This document shows, in pieces, positions 1 through 7,828 of a DNA stretch of 64,000 bases; position 1 is the first letter of the stretch; every line of letters starts with the position of its first letter. Position numbers and translations under genes: made by a program. The stretch spans positions 2,351,482-2,415,481 of the forward strand of contig NZ_LT968776.1 in assembly GCF_900240975.1 (NCBI RefSeq). Reading direction: 5' to 3'. The DNA comes from Mycobacterium sp. 4858. Its GTDB lineage: Bacteria; Actinomycetota; Actinomycetes; Mycobacteriales; Mycobacteriaceae. A model generated the notes under the pieces. That model had not been told where the DNA came from. It saw only the letters and a list, made by a program, of their open reading frames with translations, and made no database searches.

Positions 1-393
1 CAGCTGCTGGGCAAGCAACAGCGCGCGGCGGAATTCACAGCCGCCGCACGACAAGTCGTCGTCACTCTGATGTCGATTAGCGCCGACACCGCCAAAGACG
101 ACGTACAGCGCATCATCGACAGCTCGACCGGCCAGTTCAGAGATGACTTCCGCGGCGCAGCCGCGGAGTTCGTCAAAGCCGCGCAGACTGCGAAGGTCTC
201 GACCAAGACGACCGTGCAAGCCGCGTGCCTGGAATCCATGACCGAGGACACCGCAGTCGTGGCCGTTGCCGCCAGCTCCACGCTCTCCAATACCGCCGGC
301 GCCCCCGAGCAGCCGCGTTCCTGGCGGCTCAGCGTCAAACTGGCCCGAGACGGCGGGAAAATCAAGATGTCAAGCATGGAGTTCATCCCATGA
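1..393 (+). CDS. Mce-associated membrane protein, C-terminal part (cut by window edge)
   Basis: The frame is open from base 1, so the gene begins outside the window and only its last 130 codons are visible. The visible part starts QLLGKQQRAAEF and contains VTLMSISADTAKDDV, followed by a charged, helix-rich stretch. This is the extracytoplasmic half of small Mce-associated (Mas/Mam) proteins, which are encoded behind mce operons and support Mce lipid importers in the cell envelope. Its stop overlaps the next start in an ATGA, so the two genes are probably translationally coupled. The assignment rests on this pattern and on the similar neighbour. Which mce operon it belongs to cannot be seen. 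Confidence 0.75.
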   Translation, partial: QLLGKQQRAAEFTAAARQVVVTLMSISADTAKDDVQRIIDSSTGQFRDDFRGAAAEFVKAAQTAKVSTKTTVQAACLESMTEDTAVVAVAASSTLSNTAGAPEQPRSWRLSVKLARDGGKIKMSSMEFIP

Positions 394-1025
394 CCATCGG
401 GCAGCTCGAAAACCACGACCTCAACGTGGAATTAACCGCCGCAGCGGTCGGCGAGGACCAACGCAAGGACATTTGCGGTCACGATCAAATGCCGCCGGCA
501 GACCACAACGCCAAGACGCCCCGCACCCGGATACGGTGCGCACTATCGCATTGGCCGCTACTCATCATCGGTCTGCTATTGGTGGCGGCCGCCGGCGGAA
601 CCGCCACACTGTACTTCGGCCAATATCGACACGACCAGCAGACCAACGACGCTGCGGCAAAGGCGGTGATCAGTGCCGCAACCGAGGGAACCGTCGCGCT
701 GCTGTCCTACACACCCGACAAACTGGAAAGCGACCTGGCTGGCGCAAAGTCACACCTGACCGGTGACTTCTTGACCTACTACGGAAAATTCGCCGATCAG
801 ATCGTGGCACCAGCAGCCAAGCAGAAAGCCGTCAATACCCAAGCAGCGGTCAAGCGCGCGGTCATCAGCGAACTGCGCCCAGAAACGGCCAGGGTGCTGG
901 TCTTCCTCGATCAGACCACAACGAGCAAGGATCAACCTGAGCCGGTTCAGACCGCCAGCAGCGTCATGGTCAGTATGACCAAAAGCCATGGAAACTGGCT
1001 TATCTCGGCATTCGATCCCATCTAG
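390..1025 (+). CDS. Mce-associated membrane protein
   Basis: A 211-residue protein with a cytoplasmic N-terminus of about 55 residues, one membrane helix around residues 56-78 (WPLLIIGLLLVAAAGG) and a periplasmic domain of about 130 residues. The outer domain has the pattern typical of Mce-associated proteins: a conserved LLSYTPDKLESDLAGAKSHL segment, then GDFLTYYGKF, and a beta-rich C-terminus ending in WLISAFDPI. The ATG at 390 was chosen because it overlaps the preceding stop. An in-frame upstream start at 225 would run far into the neighbour. These proteins are thought to be accessory envelope components of Mce transporters. It ends the gene pair, and the next gene has its own spacing and ribosome binding site. 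Confidence 0.8.
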   Translation: MTIGQLENHDLNVELTAAAVGEDQRKDICGHDQMPPADHNAKTPRTRIRCALSHWPLLIIGLLLVAAAGGTATLYFGQYRHDQQTNDAAAKAVISAATEGTVALLSYTPDKLESDLAGAKSHLTGDFLTYYGKFADQIVAPAAKQKAVNTQAAVKRAVISELRPETARVLVFLDQTTTSKDQPEPVQTASSVMVSMTKSHGNWLISAFDPI

Positions 1026-1139
1026 AACTACCCTTGCTCCCCGGACGGGGTTGATTCCGCTGAACGAAACATTCATCATGCATAAGTTATCGGCCACGAG
1101 ACAATGACCGGTGTCGCATTCTCAATGAGGAGATGATTG

Positions 1140-2411
1140 ATGGCCACCCCTGAGACCCCGTCCCGCTACACCGTGATTTCTGCCGATACCCACGCCGGCG
1201 CCGACCTCCTCGAGTACAAGCCGTATCTCCCGAAGACTTTCCACGACGACTTCGACGCGTGGGCCAAGACGTATGCCAGTCCTTTCGACGACTTGATCAT
1301 CGCCACCGCAAAGCGGAACTGGCACCACGAGTTGCGTATTTCCGAGATGGACGCTGACGGGGTTGCAGCGGAGCTGTTGCTGCCCAACACCGTTCCGCCC
1401 TTCTTCCCGACGTCGCCCAACATCACCATCTCGTTGCCCCAGAACCGAGCAGAGTTCGAACACCGCTGGGCAGGCGTGCAGGCGCACAACCGATGGCAGG
1501 TCGATTTTTGTTCGCTGGCGCCCGCACGCCGGCGTGGACTGATCCAGGTATTCCCCAACGACGTCGATGCCGCGCTGGACGAAATCCGTTGGGGCAACGA
1601 GCAAGGCTGCTTCGGTGGAGTGCTGCTGCCCCCGGTGTCGCCGGGCGACCCCAATGTCGCCCCGCTGTTCCACACTCGATATGAGCCGATTTGGCAGCTG
1701 TGCAGCGAACTGGATCTGACGATCGTGCAGCATGGCGGCCCGGGAAGTCCGGCAATGCCCATGGATCAGCCGGCATCCAACGCCGTGCTCATCACGGAAA
1801 TGGCGCTGTGGGCCCAGCGCAGCCTGGGACATCTCATCCTGGCCGGGGTTTTCGAGCGTCACCCCACGCTAAGGTTCGCGCCCACCGAGCAGGGCACACT
1901 GTGGGTGCAGCAGCAACTGATGACGCTCGATGCGATGGTGCCGACGATGAAATCCGAAGCCGGCAACCGCACGTACGGCATGTTCGGTGGCTCCTCAGTC
2001 GACGGGCTTACCCTCACGCCGAGTCAGTACGCTCAGCGGAACTGCTACCTGGCCAGCGAATTGGCGCCCTTCGAATCAGTGATGATCGATTTCATGGGTG
2101 CGGACCACATCCTGTGGGGAAGCGACTACCCGCACGAGGAGGGCTTCGCTCCTCAATCGAGGCTGGCCATCCGGTGGGCGCTACACAACAGATCAGAAAG
2201 CGAGTGCCGAAAAATCCTCGCCGACAACGCGGCTCGGCTTTACCGATTCGACCTCGTTGCTCTGGCGCCGATCGCAGCTGAGATCGGGCCGACCGTGGCC
2301 GAAGTGCATACGCCCCTTGACGACACCGGCTACCGTGCCCCGGCCGCGTTCGGCTACCGCCCATTCGAGGGCGGACTCGCGTTGAAGCGCCTCGCTCCCC
2401 AACGCCAGTAA
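1140..2411 (+). CDS. Amidohydrolase-family (amidohydro_2) metal-dependent hydrolase
   Basis: A 423-residue protein of the amidohydrolase 2 family (ACMSD-like TIM barrel). The N-terminus has VISADTHAG, in place of the family's DxHxH metal-binding start. The middle contains VQHGGPGSPA and LGHLILAGVFERHP, and the C-terminal part has ILWGSDYPHEEG, which supplies the conserved metal-binding or catalytic aspartate. Members hydrolyse or decarboxylate ring-derived acids, so a catabolic role is likely, but the substrate is not known. The ATG at 1140 is preferred over a TTG one codon earlier, because a GAGGAG ribosome binding site lies seven bases before it. It stands alone between the Mce-associated genes and a region with gene remnants. 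Confidence 0.85.
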   Translation: MATPETPSRYTVISADTHAGADLLEYKPYLPKTFHDDFDAWAKTYASPFDDLIIATAKRNWHHELRISEMDADGVAAELLLPNTVPPFFPTSPNITISLPQNRAEFEHRWAGVQAHNRWQVDFCSLAPARRRGLIQVFPNDVDAALDEIRWGNEQGCFGGVLLPPVSPGDPNVAPLFHTRYEPIWQLCSELDLTIVQHGGPGSPAMPMDQPASNAVLITEMALWAQRSLGHLILAGVFERHPTLRFAPTEQGTLWVQQQLMTLDAMVPTMKSEAGNRTYGMFGGSSVDGLTLTPSQYAQRNCYLASELAPFESVMIDFMGADHILWGSDYPHEEGFAPQSRLAIRWALHNRSESECRKILADNAARLYRFDLVALAPIAAEIGPTVAEVHTPLDDTGYRAPAAFGYRPFEGGLALKRLAPQRQ

Positions 2412-2732
2412 ACGCACTCTCATCCGAGAGTCTCGGATCCGAGTGCACAAAACTTGCCTGGGGCTAGACCCGCTCCACCGGAGCAAGCGGGCTTCTAAAG
2501 CGCGCTGTTCAGATGGCACTCTAAGATTTGACTCAAGCGCAACTTCCCAGATCTTATGCGGCAGCTGTTTCGCCTTAGACCCATGGATCAGAGGTGGTGA
2601 TGGGGGCAGCCCGGCGCAACCGTACGGTTCTAGGATCCGCCATCAAGATGAGGAAATCCGGTCCGCCATTTTGCTGAGAATTCTGCAAACCCGAAGGTAG
2701 AACGCTCGCAATCCGCCGGTCAGTCCGGGAAG
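2412..2732. other. Non-coding gap
   Basis: About 320 bases without a supportable gene. The open frames here have no recognisable protein pattern. The right edge runs into the decayed enoyl-CoA hydratase on the minus strand. No clear terminator or operator was seen. Confidence 0.6.
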
Positions 2733-3013
2733 CTACAAGTGCTCGCGTCGTTGTAGGTTCCCATTCCCGATGACGATGTCTCCGACGAGCGCAGTCCGGC
2801 TCCGCCGCCGGCGGCTACGCAGTCGACGACGGTGACAATGGGAACCGGCGCCGTCGTAAGCAGTCGGTGGACTTCATCGATCGATCCGGCAACCTAGTTG
2901 AGCTCGGCGGCCAAGTTCGCCACGTTAGCGAAGTGAACGAGGTCGCCGCCGGCGAAGAACCCGAACCCCTCGTTGCGGAGAACTGGCACTCGGTGGGTAG
3001 CGCCCATCACCAT
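2733..3013 (-). pseudogene. Enoyl-CoA hydratase remnant (internal stop, frameshift, truncated)
   Basis: Reading left from 3013, the translation gives GFFAGGDLVHFANVAN, then LAAELN, an in-frame TAG, then VAGSIDEVHRLLTTAPVPIV and VVDCVAAGGGAGL. After a one-base shift it continues ALVGDIVIGNGNLQRREHL and stops at 2733. This is the oxyanion-hole and active-site core of an enoyl-CoA hydratase or isomerase (AGGDL, then AAGGG.GL.L.GDIVI). The first ATG overlaps the end of the iron-type alcohol dehydrogenase, so the two were once one operon. One stop codon, one frameshift and loss of the C-terminal half mean it cannot make an active enzyme. Confidence 0.75.
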
Positions 3014-4191
3014 GCCGCGTCGAGGAGGGCGAGGACGTCTTCCTTGCTGACAGGTCGTCGGCTTGCTGCGACGGCGGCATCTCCCATGATGTGCTCGGCC
3101 AAAGCGGGCAGGGCGTCGCGGCTGCCTCCTGCTGCCGAGATGGTGTTGGTGACGTCGAGGCGGGTAACGAGGTCTCGAACAGCCGCGATGGCTTGCTGGG
3201 CAGCAGAAGCTTCGTCTAAGTCGTGTGTGTCGCGCCCCAGCGCTTCGGCGATGCGGCGCAGTTGCGGCGCGGTGAGCGCGGCGTTGAACTCCATGACGTG
3301 CGGCAACATGATGGCCGACGTTATGCCGTGGGTGATGTCGAATTGCGCGGCGAGTTGGTGTCCAATCCCGTGGGACAGACCCATGCCGACGTTGGTGGCG
3401 CCGAATATCGATAGCCAGCTGGCGAGTAGACAGTTGGTTCGCGACTGCGTGTCAGAGGGGTTGTTGGTGCTGCGCTCGAGGTTGGCGGCCAATAGGCGCA
3501 GTGCCTCGAGGCCGAGAGCATCTGCCATAGGCATGCTCTTCGCTGAAAGGATTCCTTCGACCGCATGGTCGACGGCACGAATTCCGGAGGCCGCCCACAA
3601 CCAGGCGGGAGTGCGCCCCGCCACGTCGGGATCCAGGATGACCGCTTTCGGCGTGAGGCTTAGCCCGCTGTAGGCACATTTGGTGCGGGTGACCTCGTCG
3701 GTGACCCCGGCCAGCCCTGTGTGTTCCCCGCCGGACAGCGTGGTCGGAACCGCGATATGCGGGATGGTGCGTCCGGGGATGTCAGGGACGTCGTAAACAT
3801 CGGGATAGGTGAAACGAACCCGGTATTTGTCGAAGTCCTCGGGTTTCGTGATGCCGGTTGCCAGGCACATCGCTACGGCTTTGGCGCAATCGATGGGGGT
3901 CCCGCCGCCGATACTGATCACGCTGTCAGCGCCACCGTCGCGTGCCATCGCGGCCGCCTCGAGAACGGCTGCCCTGGGCACGTGCTGCGGGACGCTGGCG
4001 TAGACGCCGACGAGGTTGGCGCCGAATTGGTCCCAAAGCGCTTGTCCGAGCTCTGTCGCGGCCAACGATCCCGACATGATGGCGACGGGCCGGCGCCCCC
4101 CGTGCGCGCCGACGATGTCGCTCAGCGTGTCGAATGACCCAGGGCCGTAGGTGATTTCCTCGACTCTGGGAACGGTAAATGTGCGTGCCAT
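3007..4191 (-). CDS. Iron-type alcohol dehydrogenase / maleylacetate reductase family
   Basis: A 394-residue protein of the group III (iron-type) dehydrogenase family. GGGTPIDCAKA at residues 95-105 is the nucleotide-binding motif, and HIAVPTTLSGG follows near 145-154. The histidine ligands typical of the family are present at about 209, 274/278 and 288 (GLSHGIGHQL, FDITHG, then LPHVMEFN). The first metal ligand, an Asp four residues before His209 in enzymes such as FucO, is Arg205 here (GIRAVDHAVEG). That resembles the maleylacetate reductase branch, some of which do not need metal. An AGGAG site precedes the ATG. It was probably co-transcribed with the decayed enoyl-CoA hydratase directly downstream. 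The substrate is not known. Confidence 0.85.
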   Translation of the reverse strand: MARTFTVPRVEEITYGPGSFDTLSDIVGAHGGRRPVAIMSGSLAATELGQALWDQFGANLVGVYASVPQHVPRAAVLEAAAMARDGGADSVISIGGGTPIDCAKAVAMCLATGITKPEDFDKYRVRFTYPDVYDVPDIPGRTIPHIAVPTTLSGGEHTGLAGVTDEVTRTKCAYSGLSLTPKAVILDPDVAGRTPAWLWAASGIRAVDHAVEGILSAKSMPMADALGLEALRLLAANLERSTNNPSDTQSRTNCLLASWLSIFGATNVGMGLSHGIGHQLAAQFDITHGITSAIMLPHVMEFNAALTAPQLRRIAEALGRDTHDLDEASAAQQAIAAVRDLVTRLDVTNTISAAGGSRDALPALAEHIMGDAAVAASRRPVSKEDVLALLDAAW

Positions 4192-4238
4192 GGTGTACTC
4201 CTGGGCCGCCCATTTGCGGCGGCGATGGTATGGACTGG

Positions 4239-4515
4239 CTATGCCGGTGCCGCGGATAGAGACTGTCTGATTTGTGCGTTCAGGGGTAGCGGGGGCACCA
4301 CGTCGATGACCACGTTTCCCCGCCTATCCCGGCCTCGACGACTTCGTGGGCTTGCGCGGTGCTCGCCGGCAGCGGCTCGACCTTGATATGTGGAACCAGA
4401 CGGAAGCATGAATGCGGACACGGACTTCTCCGACACCCGGCTCCGGAACGGGCAGATCTACCAGTCCGAGCACCGCCCTAGCCGGACCGGTCCTCGTGTA
4501 CGACACCGCGTGCAT
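4239..4515 (-). pseudogene. Zinc-type quinone reductase / alcohol dehydrogenase remnant (central deletion)
   Basis: The minus strand from 4515 encodes MHAVSYTRTGPARAVLGLVD, then LPVPEPGVGEVRVRIHAS, the N-terminus of a quinone-oxidoreductase-like medium-chain dehydrogenase. After a junction near 4400 the other two frames give the C-terminus of the same family: IKVEPLPASTAQAHEVVEAG, then, after a one-base shift, GNVVIDVVPPLPLNAQIRQS. In a complete gene of about 330 codons these parts would be roughly 250 codons apart, so the middle has been deleted. It stands directly upstream of the iron-type dehydrogenase on the same strand, so the group was probably a short redox operon that is now decaying. 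Confidence 0.7.
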
Positions 4516-4552
4516 GTCTTGTCTCCATCGTCACCGTTCGCTACGCCCATCT

Positions 4553-4566
4553 TTACTAATTAGTAA
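4553..4566. promoter_or_regulatory. Perfect 14-base palindrome, candidate operator
   Basis: TTACTAATTAGTAA is its own reverse complement and sits in an AT-rich patch 38 bases upstream of the decayed quinone reductase start, where a TetR-family repressor could bind. No regulator lies directly beside it; the nearest TetR gene is at 6043-6633. The link is an inference. Confidence 0.4.
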
Positions 4567-4759
4567 GTATTAATCAAGCTCGGCTTGGCTCTGATCGGTG
4601 TGCGCGCATGTCAGACGGGTTGTCGTGAGGGCCGTCGGTGTCGGGTCGGCGGTGGTGGGAGCGTGGTTGTCGGCGTTGATCCTCAACGATCCCCTATTGG
4701 CAGGAGGCGTTTGAAAGTATCGTCTTTCAGGCGATTTCAGCTTCGATGCGCCGGCCGGT

Positions 4760-5980
4760 TTAGTTGGGTGGTGGTGGTTGGGGTTGGTAGGGGTCGTACC
4801 ACCACCATTGGGCGCGTTCGCCGGTGGGTCCGGGGTACGGGGGGAGTGATCCGGCGCTGAGTTCTCGCCCGTCGCTCTCGCTGACTGTGAGTTGGTCGGC
4901 GGGTCCGGCGATGATGATGTGGCCTTGGTGGTGCAGCCGATGGTGGTACGGGCAGACCAGCACCAGGTTGGCCAACTCAGTTGGCCCGCCGTCTTCCCAG
5001 TGCCGGATATGGTGGGCGTGCAGGCCACGGGTGGCCCCGCAGCCCGGGACCGCGCACGTGCGGTGGCGGTGTTCGAGGGCGCGGCGCAGCCGCCGGCTGA
5101 TCATGCGGGTGGTGCGCCCCGCGCCGATCGGTTGGCCGTCGCGTTCGAACCACACCTCGCAGGTGGCATCACAGCTCAGGTAGAGACGTTCGGCCTCGGT
5201 CAGCGCCGGACCCAGGTGCAGCGCGGCCGCGCGGTTTTCAACGTCGAGGTGCATCACCACCGTGGTGTGCTGCCCGTGGGGCCGGCGGGCGGTTTCGGCG
5301 TCCCAGCCGGCCTCGACCAGGCGCATAAACGCCTCCAGGGTGCCCGGCATCGGCGGCGCGGTCTCGGATGTATTCTCGCCGTCGCTATTGCCGCGGTCGT
5401 GTTTCCACTGCGCGATCAGCGCGTCGCGATGGGCGGCCAGCGCGGCGTCGAACTTCGCCGCCTCCACAGCCCCCAGCCGGATCCGCCAACAGCTGCCCTC
5501 CTCGCCTGTGGTTTTGGTGATAGAGGGCTGCGGACGCGGGTTCGGGTCGGGTTCGGGACGCGGTTCGAGCCGCACCGCGGTACGCAACTCGCTGACCGAG
5601 GCCGAGCGCGCCAACTGCTCGTAGTGCGCATCGGAGCCGTCGCTCGCGCGCGCGGCGATCACCCCGACCTGATCCAACGACAGCCGGCCCTCCCGCAGAC
5701 CCTGGGCGCAGCGCGGAAACTCCTGGACCCGCCGCGCCACCGTGGTGAAGGTGTGAGCATTGGTCGAGGAGGTGCCCAGCTTCCAGGCCACCAACTGCGC
5801 CACCGAGCGCGCGCCGGTGATCCCGCACAATTCGTCACGCTCCATCTCGGCGACGATGTCCACGATGCGCCCATCGATGGCGTTGCGCTGACCGGCCAAC
5901 TCCGACAACTCGGCGAACAACACCGCCAAGCGCTCCTTGGGGAGCATTGGCGCAGAATCCACCGAGGCCGCCGAAGTCAT
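4760..5980 (-). CDS. DUF222 / 13E12-type HNH endonuclease domain protein
   Basis: A 406-residue protein with an N-terminal DUF222 region (about residues 15-260) and a C-terminal HNH nuclease fold. The fold reads CAVPGCGATRGLHAHHIRHW, then GGPTELANLVLVCPYHHRLH, giving the paired zinc-binding cysteines and the catalytic His-His. This is the 13E12 repeat family, present in many copies in mycobacterial genomes. Its role is not settled; a DNA-cleaving or mobile function is usually proposed. The C-terminal tail is rich in Pro, Trp and Tyr (WWWYDPYQPQPPPPN). An in-frame ATG at 5947 is an alternative start. There is no operon partner: the upstream TetR gene is on the same strand but 62 bases away. 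Confidence 0.85.
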   Translation of the reverse strand: MTSAASVDSAPMLPKERLAVLFAELSELAGQRNAIDGRIVDIVAEMERDELCGITGARSVAQLVAWKLGTSSTNAHTFTTVARRVQEFPRCAQGLREGRLSLDQVGVIAARASDGSDAHYEQLARSASVSELRTAVRLEPRPEPDPNPRPQPSITKTTGEEGSCWRIRLGAVEAAKFDAALAAHRDALIAQWKHDRGNSDGENTSETAPPMPGTLEAFMRLVEAGWDAETARRPHGQHTTVVMHLDVENRAAALHLGPALTEAERLYLSCDATCEVWFERDGQPIGAGRTTRMISRRLRRALEHRHRTCAVPGCGATRGLHAHHIRHWEDGGPTELANLVLVCPYHHRLHHQGHIIIAGPADQLTVSESDGRELSAGSLPPYPGPTGERAQWWWYDPYQPQPPPPN

Positions 5981-6042
5981 ACCTGCATCATCGCAGCCCG
6001 GTACGACAACTTTCGGCCGCCGATCGCCCCGAGGCGCAGCGG

Positions 6043-6633
6043 TTATTCGAAGACGCTCCCGAACAGTAACCAGATCTGGTCTGCCAGGTGTTCGGGCGAG
6101 GTGCTGCCCTCCGGGTCATACCACCGGTACAGCGTCGCCAGCATCGATTCGAGCAGGTTGGCCGCGATCCGGGTGTCGACGTCCTGGCGCTTCCGTCGGG
6201 AACCGGCGCGCGCGGCAAGGCATTCGTCGAGCAGCGAGGCGAATTCCTTCGTTTGCTGATGGGCCCAGCTGCGGAACGTCTTTCGTGCCGCGTCGGAAAG
6301 TTCGGCCTCCTCGCTGAACACGATCGCGTAGAAAGTCCTGTTCGCCGACGACGCCTGAATGTGCGCCATGATCGTCTTCTGGAGGCGTTCCACAGGATCG
6401 TCGGCGGAGGACTGGACGCTGCGCAGCTCCTCTTCCAGCTTCCTGGTCATCTCGTCGACCATGAGATCGAGAAGCTGCTGCTTGGTGCGGGTGTACTTGT
6501 AGACCGTCGGCCGGGATATGCCCGCGGCCAGGGCGATGTCGTCGATGGTGGAGTTGCGATAGCCCTTTTCCCGGAATGTCTTCGCAGCGGCTGACACCAG
6601 CGCTTGCGTATCGGTTGCGCGTTCCCTGGCCAT
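6043..6633 (-). CDS. TetR/AcrR-family transcriptional regulator
   Basis: A 196-residue regulator. The N-terminal helix-turn-helix is clear at residues 10-55 (ALVSAAAKTFREKGYRNSTI, then ALAAGISRPTVYKYTRTKQQ). The C-terminal ligand domain carries a YRWYDPEGS segment typical of TetR repressors of fatty-acid and catabolic genes. It lies 61 bases downstream of the CoA transferase on the same strand, so it may control the thiolase to CoA transferase run, the divergent acyl-CoA synthetase run, or both. An inverted repeat (ATATT, eight bases, AATAT) just upstream is a candidate autoregulatory site. The ligand is unknown. Confidence 0.85.
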   Translation of the reverse strand: MARERATDTQALVSAAAKTFREKGYRNSTIDDIALAAGISRPTVYKYTRTKQQLLDLMVDEMTRKLEEELRSVQSSADDPVERLQKTIMAHIQASSANRTFYAIVFSEEAELSDAARKTFRSWAHQQTKEFASLLDECLAARAGSRRKRQDVDTRIAANLLESMLATLYRWYDPEGSTSPEHLADQIWLLFGSVFE

Positions 6634-6659
6634 CGGACCTCCGATGCATCGGACCGGTA

Positions 6660-6677
6660 ATATTACTCAGTCAATAT
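6660..6677. promoter_or_regulatory. Inverted repeat upstream of TetR gene
   Basis: ATATT and AATAT arms flank TACTCAGT-like centre bases, 27 bases before the TetR start. The position suits autoregulation. The arms are AT-only and short, so this is weak evidence on its own. Confidence 0.3.
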
Positions 6678-6694
6678 AGAGCTTGGATCGGTCT

Positions 6695-7828
6695 TTAGGG
6701 TGTCGCGGCGAGTCGCTCGATCACTTCCGGTGGCACACCGGCCTCCCGGAGAACCTCGGCGGTGTGCTCCCCGAGGCGGGGGGTCCCTCGTCTGGGGCCA
6801 TGGGGCACACCGTCGACCATCAAGGGTTGTCGGACGAAAGACTTCTCACCGTCCGGGGTCGCAATGGACTGAATCATGTTCCGGGCCAGGGTATTCGGGT
6901 CGCCGAGCACATCGGCTAGCGTGCTCACCCGGCCGTAGGGCACGCCGGCTCCGATCAGAACCTTGTCCCAGTGCCCGGCCGGTGACGTGACGATCCGTGC
7001 GGCGATCCGGCCGCGCAGGCGCTCGCGTTCCTCGATGCGCTCCGCGGCTGAAATGCCACCGATCTCAGGCAGGTCCAGCGTCACACAGAGGGCTTTCCAG
7101 AAGTGGTCCTCGAAGGCGATGCTCAACGAGATCCATTCGCCGTCGGCCGTGGCGAACAGGCCGTAACCCGGGTCCAGGCCCAACGTGTCGGGGGGATGGC
7201 CGTTGGCCGCCGGAACCAACCGTGTCGCCGCCAACGTCAACAGCGTGTCCAACATCGCGACGTCGTAGTGGCCGCCACGACCGGTGTTCATGGCCGCGAC
7301 CACACCGGTGAGCGCAGCGAATGCGGCGAACATTCCAGCGCTCAGGTCCGCCAGTGCCAACGCCGGCGGATGCGGTTGGGCCTCAACGGAATCGAGCAAT
7401 CCGGCCATCGCCTGGAAAGTCAGGTCGTGGGCGGGATGGTTCCGCAACGGGCTGTGCTGGCCGAAACCGGAGACCGAGACGTAGACCAGGCGGGGATGCC
7501 GGGTCAGGAGTTCGTCGGGTCCGAAGCCGAGCCGGGAGAGCACACCCGGCCGGAAGCCCTCGAGTAATACGTCAGCATCACTGATGAGCCTGCGGAATGC
7601 GTCCGCGCCGTCGGCGTCCTTGAGATCCAAGGCTACCGAGCGCTTGCCGCGGTTGAGTGCTTCGTAGTGCCCGGGGAACGCGCGCGAGGGGTCACCCCCG
7701 TTCGGGCGTTCGACCTGGATGACGTCAGCGCCGAGGTCGCTCAGCAGCAGCGTGGCGAACGGGCCGGGAAACTGCTCGGCGAGGCTGACGACGCGGATGC
7801 CCGCCAGGGGCGTGTCGGGGGTGGTCAT
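6695..7828 (-). CDS. CaiB/BaiF-family (class III) CoA transferase
   Basis: A 377-residue family III CoA transferase. The N-terminus reads PLAGIRVVSLAEQFPGPFAT, then LGADVIQVERPNGGDPSR, and is followed by LNRGKRSVALDLK, all hallmarks of the family; the catalytic Asp region is AHDLTFQAMAGLL. The enzyme would move CoA between acids, activating a substrate without ATP. The ATG at 7828 overlaps the stop of the upstream SDR (ATGA), which rules out the longer open frame reaching 8038. It is the last enzyme of the leftward run thiolase, hydratase, SDR, CoA transferase, and probably acts in the same acyl-CoA degradation route. The substrate is not known. Confidence 0.88.
   Translation of the reverse strand: MTTPDTPLAGIRVVSLAEQFPGPFATLLLSDLGADVIQVERPNGGDPSRAFPGHYEALNRGKRSVALDLKDADGADAFRRLISDADVLLEGFRPGVLSRLGFGPDELLTRHPRLVYVSVSGFGQHSPLRNHPAHDLTFQAMAGLLDSVEAQPHPPALALADLSAGMFAAFAALTGVVAAMNTGRGGHYDVAMLDTLLTLAATRLVPAANGHPPDTLGLDPGYGLFATADGEWISLSIAFEDHFWKALCVTLDLPEIGGISAAERIEERERLRGRIAARIVTSPAGHWDKVLIGAGVPYGRVSTLADVLGDPNTLARNMIQSIATPDGEKSFVRQPLMVDGVPHGPRRGTPRLGEHTAEVLREAGVPPEVIERLAATP

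Noticed and set aside
2867..3673. 268-codon frame on the plus strand
   Set aside because: It lies antisense to the iron-type dehydrogenase, which has clear family motifs; the plus frame has none and is low-complexity.
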